Source: Chloroflexota bacterium
Lineage (GTDB): Bacteria; Chloroflexota; Dehalococcoidia; Lucifugimonadales; JADFKI01
Length of the DNA stretch: 9,266 nucleotides
Assembly (NCBI GenBank): GCA_009838595.1
Contig: VXRI01000166.1
Location: 1 to 9,266, forward strand
Reading direction: 5' to 3'
Positions within the stretch are counted from its first letter, which is position 1; every line of letters begins with the position of its first letter. Shown one piece after another: positions 6,032 through 9,266 of this stretch. The notes below the pieces were generated by a model, which made no database searches, was not told the DNA's origin, and saw only the letters and a program-made list of their open reading frames with translations. The position numbers were made by a program, and so were the translations under genes.

Positions 6032-6769
6032 TCAATTTCCGATGACTAGCATTCGGAGGTTGGCAGGTAGTTGGTCTAAGTGAAACCAGCTAGAGTCGTT
6101 CTCCATCTGAATACGCGGAGTTCTGGGAATAACGCCATTTTCATCGGCTATGCTGATGGGTAGGCAAGCGCGCCAGTCATCATAGGTCGCCCTTCGCAAT
6201 TCATCGTCGGTTTGAACTCCATAGAAATCTCTGAGCCATTGGAGCGAATCTTCTTGGGTTATGAGTGGCAAGCCCCTGTCTAACGACCGATTGCGAAATA
6301 TCGCATTGGATGGGTTGCATAGAAGCAAGTCGAAGTCATCTACTAGGTAACGATCATTCGTTGTAGATTGACGAGCTAGATTACTTCTTGACCTATGGCA
6401 TTTTACTTGGAAGTGCGGAACGGTCACTATCCGCCCCGAAAGTCTGAAACTTCCTCGCACGGCATTTTTCGTTTCGACTTTGAATCTGTCGCCTGTTCTC
6501 CTGAAAGTGATACTGACATCTTCATCAAACCCGCCGCCCGGATGAGGGTTCAGATTCAGCTTAGTCACAATCCATTCACGGGGGTCTAGGTTTTGGGACA
6601 AGACCGCTGCGCCAATGTATTCGGTAGCCTTACCCCGTATCATCGGCAACACTTTCTGATCTTCCAGGATTTCAAACAAATCATCCTTGGGGATGTTGTA
6701 AGTCTTACAATACTCAACTATACCCGTGAAGATGCGTTCTGCTTCTTGTGAATTGTCTTGTTCAGACAT
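6032..6769 (-). CDS. Putative type II restriction endonuclease (PD-(D/E)XK type)
   Basis: This is a 245-residue protein. I do not recognise a named family, but it overlaps a DNA adenine methyltransferase gene in the order expected of a restriction-modification operon. Candidate nuclease residues are Glu50 (KATEYIG), Asp82/Asp84 in GGFDEDVSI, and Glu99-x-Lys101 in KVETKN on the next strand, together an acid-x14-E-x-K pattern. A following strand, FQVKCHRS at 120-127, offers Lys123, and VDDFDLLLCN at 143-152 resembles the strand seen after the catalytic core in such enzymes. The role would be to cut DNA unmethylated at the site protected by its partner. Its ATG lies inside the last codons of the methyltransferase (8-base overlap, weak GGAA site), suggesting translational coupling. 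It is convergent with the hydrolase-fold gene, 20 bases away. Base composition is AT-richer than the neighbours, a sign of transfer. Confidence 0.68.
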   Translation of the reverse strand: MSEQDNSQEAERIFTGIVEYCKTYNIPKDDLFEILEDQKVLPMIRGKATEYIGAAVLSQNLDPREWIVTKLNLNPHPGGGFDEDVSITFRRTGDRFKVETKNAVRGSFRLSGRIVTVPHFQVKCHRSRSNLARQSTTNDRYLVDDFDLLLCNPSNAIFRNRSLDRGLPLITQEDSLQWLRDFYGVQTDDELRRATYDDWRACLPISIADENGVIPRTPRIQMENDSSWFHLDQLPANLRMLVIGN

Positions 6770-7640
6770 GGTAGTTCCGTATGAAGAGTTCTCGTCCCTT
6801 GTATCGTCCCCCGCGAAAACCGTCCTTTAGCTTCACGCCGTTTTTTTGATCGTCGGTCCGATTTATGGTGTAGTTCCACTGCTTCTCATTTACACCTAAC
6901 GCCCAACTGTACATAGCCCGCACATCTTTGTGGTCGTCATAAGTGAGAAGAAAGGACAGTCGGCATGAATTACGTCGAAGGCACTCTTGCAAGCGATTGT
7001 GGTCGTCGATTGTGAATGTGCAGTTGTAGAACTTTTGCTGGTCGGCGTTGTAGTATGGAGGATCAGCAAATACGAAACACCCGTCTGGCAAGCCGTCAAT
7101 TACTTCCTCGAAGTCCAAAGACAGCAATTCGACGCCCTGCAACTTGTCCGAAACGGTGCGTAGATGTGGCGGCCAATTCTCAGGACGCATGGAGTATTTT
7201 CTTCCGTAGCCCCAATAGCAGTTTTCAGCGCGCATAATGCCGCTGTATGAAGTCCGGTTGAGATAATACCACCTAAACGCTCTTTCTAGGTCATTAGACG
7301 GATTGTAGTGCGACTTATAGAAGGTGTGATTTTCCTTGCTGGCTTCAATGCCGTCCAGCAGTGCAATTAGGTCTTCAACCGCATCTCGGATATGTATCAG
7401 CGTATTGATTACATCCAGGTCAAGATCGTTCAATGTCGATATTCCCTCACCCTTCTCTTTGGCAAAGAAAATGGACGCTCCGCCTGCGAATGGTTCGCAG
7501 TAGTCAGCATGACTTGGAATCACATCCAAAATCAACTGCCTAGCGTAGAACTTGCCGCCTGGATACCGAAAGGGCGAGTTTGTCTTTTTTGATCGAGGAA
7601 GAAGTTCGCCCTGTATGACTTCAGCAGAAAGCAATGCCAT
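6762..7640 (-). CDS. D12-class (Dam-like) DNA N6-adenine methyltransferase
   Basis: This 292-residue enzyme would transfer a methyl group from S-adenosylmethionine to adenine N6 in a specific DNA site, protecting the host from the adjoining endonuclease. Motifs are clear: FRYPGGK at 24-30, the SAM-binding EPFAGGASIFF at 49-59, NDLDLDVINTL at 71-81, and the catalytic DPPY at 193-196, in the order and spacing of the Dam/DpnII-A (alpha, D12) group. The length matches that family (270-300). The frame stays open upstream to 8276, but that part runs antisense through the peptidase gene and is not coding. I chose ATG 7640, which has AAAGG upstream; ATG 7700 (312 residues) is possible but lacks a ribosome site. 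Target specificity cannot be read. Its gene comes first in the operon, so methylation can precede cutting. Confidence 0.9.
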   Translation of the reverse strand: MALLSAEVIQGELLPRSKKTNSPFRYPGGKFYARQLILDVIPSHADYCEPFAGGASIFFAKEKGEGISTLNDLDLDVINTLIHIRDAVEDLIALLDGIEASKENHTFYKSHYNPSNDLERAFRWYYLNRTSYSGIMRAENCYWGYGRKYSMRPENWPPHLRTVSDKLQGVELLSLDFEEVIDGLPDGCFVFADPPYYNADQQKFYNCTFTIDDHNRLQECLRRNSCRLSFLLTYDDHKDVRAMYSWALGVNEKQWNYTINRTDDQKNGVKLKDGFRGGRYKGRELFIRNYHV

Positions 7641-7776
7641 CGCATCAAGCCTTTCGCTCTTCTTCAAATAGCATTTATGTTCAGTTCGAGATGCTACCAT
7701 ACTCGTATCACGCACGCAAACGGGTACTTGGGGGATTATTCTACGAATTGGTTGGCTGTGGCTAGAGGCGTGGAGA
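7641..7776 (-). promoter_or_regulatory. Leader and probable promoter region of the restriction-modification operon
   Basis: This 136-base stretch separates the methyltransferase start from the terminator of the upstream minus-strand peptidase gene, so the operon should carry its own promoter here. Read on the minus strand, the best candidate is TTGCGT, 17 bases, then TAGCAT (-10 box at about 7694-7699), a mediocre match. I see no controller-protein (C-box) palindrome and no C-protein gene. Confidence 0.35.
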
Positions 7777-7806
7777 AAGGGGCAGTCTTGTTGATGACTG
7801 CCCCTT
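7777..7806 (-). terminator. Intrinsic terminator of the M1 aminopeptidase gene
   Basis: AAGGGGCAGTC (7777-7787) and GACTGCCCCTT (7796-7806) form a perfect 11-bp stem with an eight-base loop. Read on the minus strand the stem ends in CTT and continues TCTCC, giving a short U-rich tail. It lies 25 bases past the stop codon of the peptidase gene and separates that gene from the restriction-modification operon. Confidence 0.75.
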
Positions 7807-7831
7807 ATCATGAGTTCGTTGTTGTTTGCGC

Positions 7832-9266
7832 TTAGCCGACGAACCAGTTGGACAGCTCGTCGCGGTTGCGGTCGAGCCATGTGGCGTTGAGGCGGATGCG
7901 CTCTAGGGATTGGCGCACGGTGCGCTCTCCGCCGGGCGCGGGGTTGTCCGTGAAGAAGCGCTCCACATCGTCGTGCATTTCGAGCGTGGTGAACGCTGAA
8001 GCTATGCCGACGAGCCGCATGATGGCGAAACCGCCCTCGCCGTAGCGTCTGTCGAGTTCCTGCCAATTGTCTTTGAGGAACTGCCACGCGAGGTTGCGTC
8101 CCTGGGTGTTCGCCGCGACCAGCCCTATCACGCTCACGGTTTCGTGCACGCGAACCTCGTCGCCGAGGGAGCGGTTCAGCGTCTCTTCTAGCAGCGCTTT
8201 GTCCTCGAATGATGTAAGCCCGTACAAGAAGCGTCCTTTCTCTTCCTGCAATGGCGTGTCGGCGCGGAGTTGCCACATCGCATCGTACTCGGCGCGGCCG
8301 CCACGCTTCGCAGCTAGGCGGAAGACCATACCGCGAATGTCCGGGCTAACGCTGCTTGGGTCGCTTGCATAGGCAGCGAATCGGGCGGCTGCTTCGCGCA
8401 GCGTATCTTCGTCGTCGTTGCCTCCGATGTGGTTCAGCACGGTGCTGCGTAGCAGGGCGTCCATGTGCGACTCATCCGGCTTCGCGTCCCAGCCGACTTG
8501 CGCAGCGACCTGTTGGAACACACTGCGCGAGAATGCTTGGAAATTGCCGTAGAACGGCTCGTCCGCTAGCAGATTGTCCATGCCGCCCAAGTTGGACGAC
8601 AGGTCGCCGCAGACCGTCGCGTTGTCTTCACTGCGATATGCTTCCGCAATCGTGAGAAAGTCGGTCGCGGGGATGATACCCGCGCGACTGAGCGCGTATG
8701 CGTCGTTCTGTATGCCAAGCCTGTCGATTGGCGTCAGTGTCTTGGAGCGAATGGGTTCGACGAGCTTCTGTAAATCTTCACTGGAATAGCGCACGCGGTA
8801 GAAGCCGTTCTGAACGGGGTTGATTTTCGTCCACGAGTCGTCCGCCGCGCCGTCGTCGGGCACATCCAATGCCAGTAGCTTCGTGTCCATCAGCTTGGAG
8901 GCGCTCTCGCTGCCGTTGGAAGTGTACACGCCGACAGGCACTTTCCAAAGCGTTTCGTCCGACTCGCTGTCTTCGAGTATGGCGTCATAGGTGAAACGGC
9001 TCTGCATAATGTGCAGGTTGATATTGCCGTCTTCGCGCTCGATGCCGACATCCAGCATTGGGTAGCCGGTTTGGAGCACCCAACTGTCCATTATTTCTGC
9101 AACCGGCTCGCCTGACACTTCTCCAAGCGCGTTCCACAGGTCGGTTCGTGTCGCGTTGTCGTATTGGTGTGTGATCAGGTACTTGTGTAAGCCCTGCCGG
9201 AATGTCTCCGCGCCGAGGTAGTCTTCGAGCATGCGCAGGATGGAGCCGCCCTTGCTGTAGCTATTG
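7832..9266 (-). CDS. M1-family aminopeptidase, C-terminal part (5' end outside window)
   Basis: This gene runs off the right edge; 477 residues up to the TAA at 7832-7834 are visible. It would be a zinc aminopeptidase that removes N-terminal residues from peptides. The first visible residues NSYSKGGSILRMLEDYLG match the M1 region after the zinc site. The tyrosine in SYSKG corresponds to the catalytic Tyr that stabilises the transition state (the YxKG segment of ERAP1 and PepN). The HEXXH zinc motif lies beyond the window. Next come the end of the thermolysin-like domain (to DSWVLQTGYP), a small beta domain, and a long helical ERAP1_C-like domain of about 300 residues. The ATG at 9232 is internal, because the reading frame and family similarity continue through the edge. 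GC content is high, unlike the adjacent restriction genes. No membrane segment is visible in this part. Confidence 0.92.
   Translation of the reverse strand, partial: NSYSKGGSILRMLEDYLGAETFRQGLHKYLITHQYDNATRTDLWNALGEVSGEPVAEIMDSWVLQTGYPMLDVGIEREDGNINLHIMQSRFTYDAILEDSESDETLWKVPVGVYTSNGSESASKLMDTKLLALDVPDDGAADDSWTKINPVQNGFYRVRYSSEDLQKLVEPIRSKTLTPIDRLGIQNDAYALSRAGIIPATDFLTIAEAYRSEDNATVCGDLSSNLGGMDNLLADEPFYGNFQAFSRSVFQQVAAQVGWDAKPDESHMDALLRSTVLNHIGGNDDEDTLREAAARFAAYASDPSSVSPDIRGMVFRLAAKRGGRAEYDAMWQLRADTPLQEEKGRFLYGLTSFEDKALLEETLNRSLGDEVRVHETVSVIGLVAANTQGRNLAWQFLKDNWQELDRRYGEGGFAIMRLVGIASAFTTLEMHDDVERFFTDNPAPGGERTVRQSLERIRLNATWLDRNRDELSNWFVG

Noticed and set aside
7641..8276. N-terminal extension of the methyltransferase frame to 504 residues
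   Set aside because: The distal part is antisense to the peptidase gene and reads as Arg/Ala/Pro-rich low-complexity protein. The methyltransferase family starts near residue 1 of the 292-residue form, and a terminator lies at 7777-7806.
1..9266. CRISPR array, tRNA, rRNA or transposase
   Set aside because: I saw no regularly spaced repeats, no tRNA-like T-arm and cloverleaf, no rRNA signature and no transposase or integrase motif anywhere in the window.

Overview
The window looks like chromosomal DNA of an uncultured bacterium, most likely a Chloroflexota member related to the SAR202/Dehalococcoidia lineages. The basis is inference. A luciferase-family flavin monooxygenase sits next to an alpha/beta-hydrolase, and such monooxygenases are known to be expanded in SAR202. 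A secreted protein carries a Pro/Thr linker and a C-terminal beta domain of a kind I associate with that phylum. A PaREP1-type small protein and an AcsA-type acyl-CoA synthetase are also present. No rRNA or other marker gene is in view to prove the placement.

Layout. 1-308: no convincing gene; a strong bulged hairpin lies at 72-110. 309-1292 (+): secreted protein with a lone RCC1-like segment, a Pro/Thr-rich linker and a beta-sandwich domain. 1293-1598: two GC-rich hairpins, the second followed by T5 and overlapping a sigma70-like promoter. 1599-3356 (+): acetyl-CoA synthetase-like enzyme. 3383-3748 (+): PaREP1/HEPN-like small protein 26 bases behind it. 3869-5101 (+): luciferase-like monooxygenase. 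5211-6011 (+): alpha/beta-hydrolase-fold protein whose nucleophile serine is replaced by phenylalanine. 6032-7640 (-): a compact restriction-modification operon, with a D12-class adenine methyltransferase first and a PD-(D/E)XK-type endonuclease overlapping it by 8 bases. 7777-7806: terminator for the minus-strand gene beyond it. 7832-9266 (-): C-terminal part of an M1 aminopeptidase cut by the window edge.

How the parts fit. The plus-strand block from 1599 to 6011 is plausibly catabolic. The monooxygenase would oxygenate an organic substrate, a hydrolase-fold partner would process or bind the product, and short acids would enter central metabolism as acyl-CoA. The restriction-modification pair is visibly AT-richer than its neighbours (hand-counted 60-base lines: 42-45% GC inside, 60-63% in the monooxygenase and peptidase genes). 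It is wedged between housekeeping-type genes, so it looks horizontally acquired. The most interesting observations are the serine-less hydrolase paired with the monooxygenase and the methyltransferase/endonuclease module whose endonuclease family and target site I cannot name.
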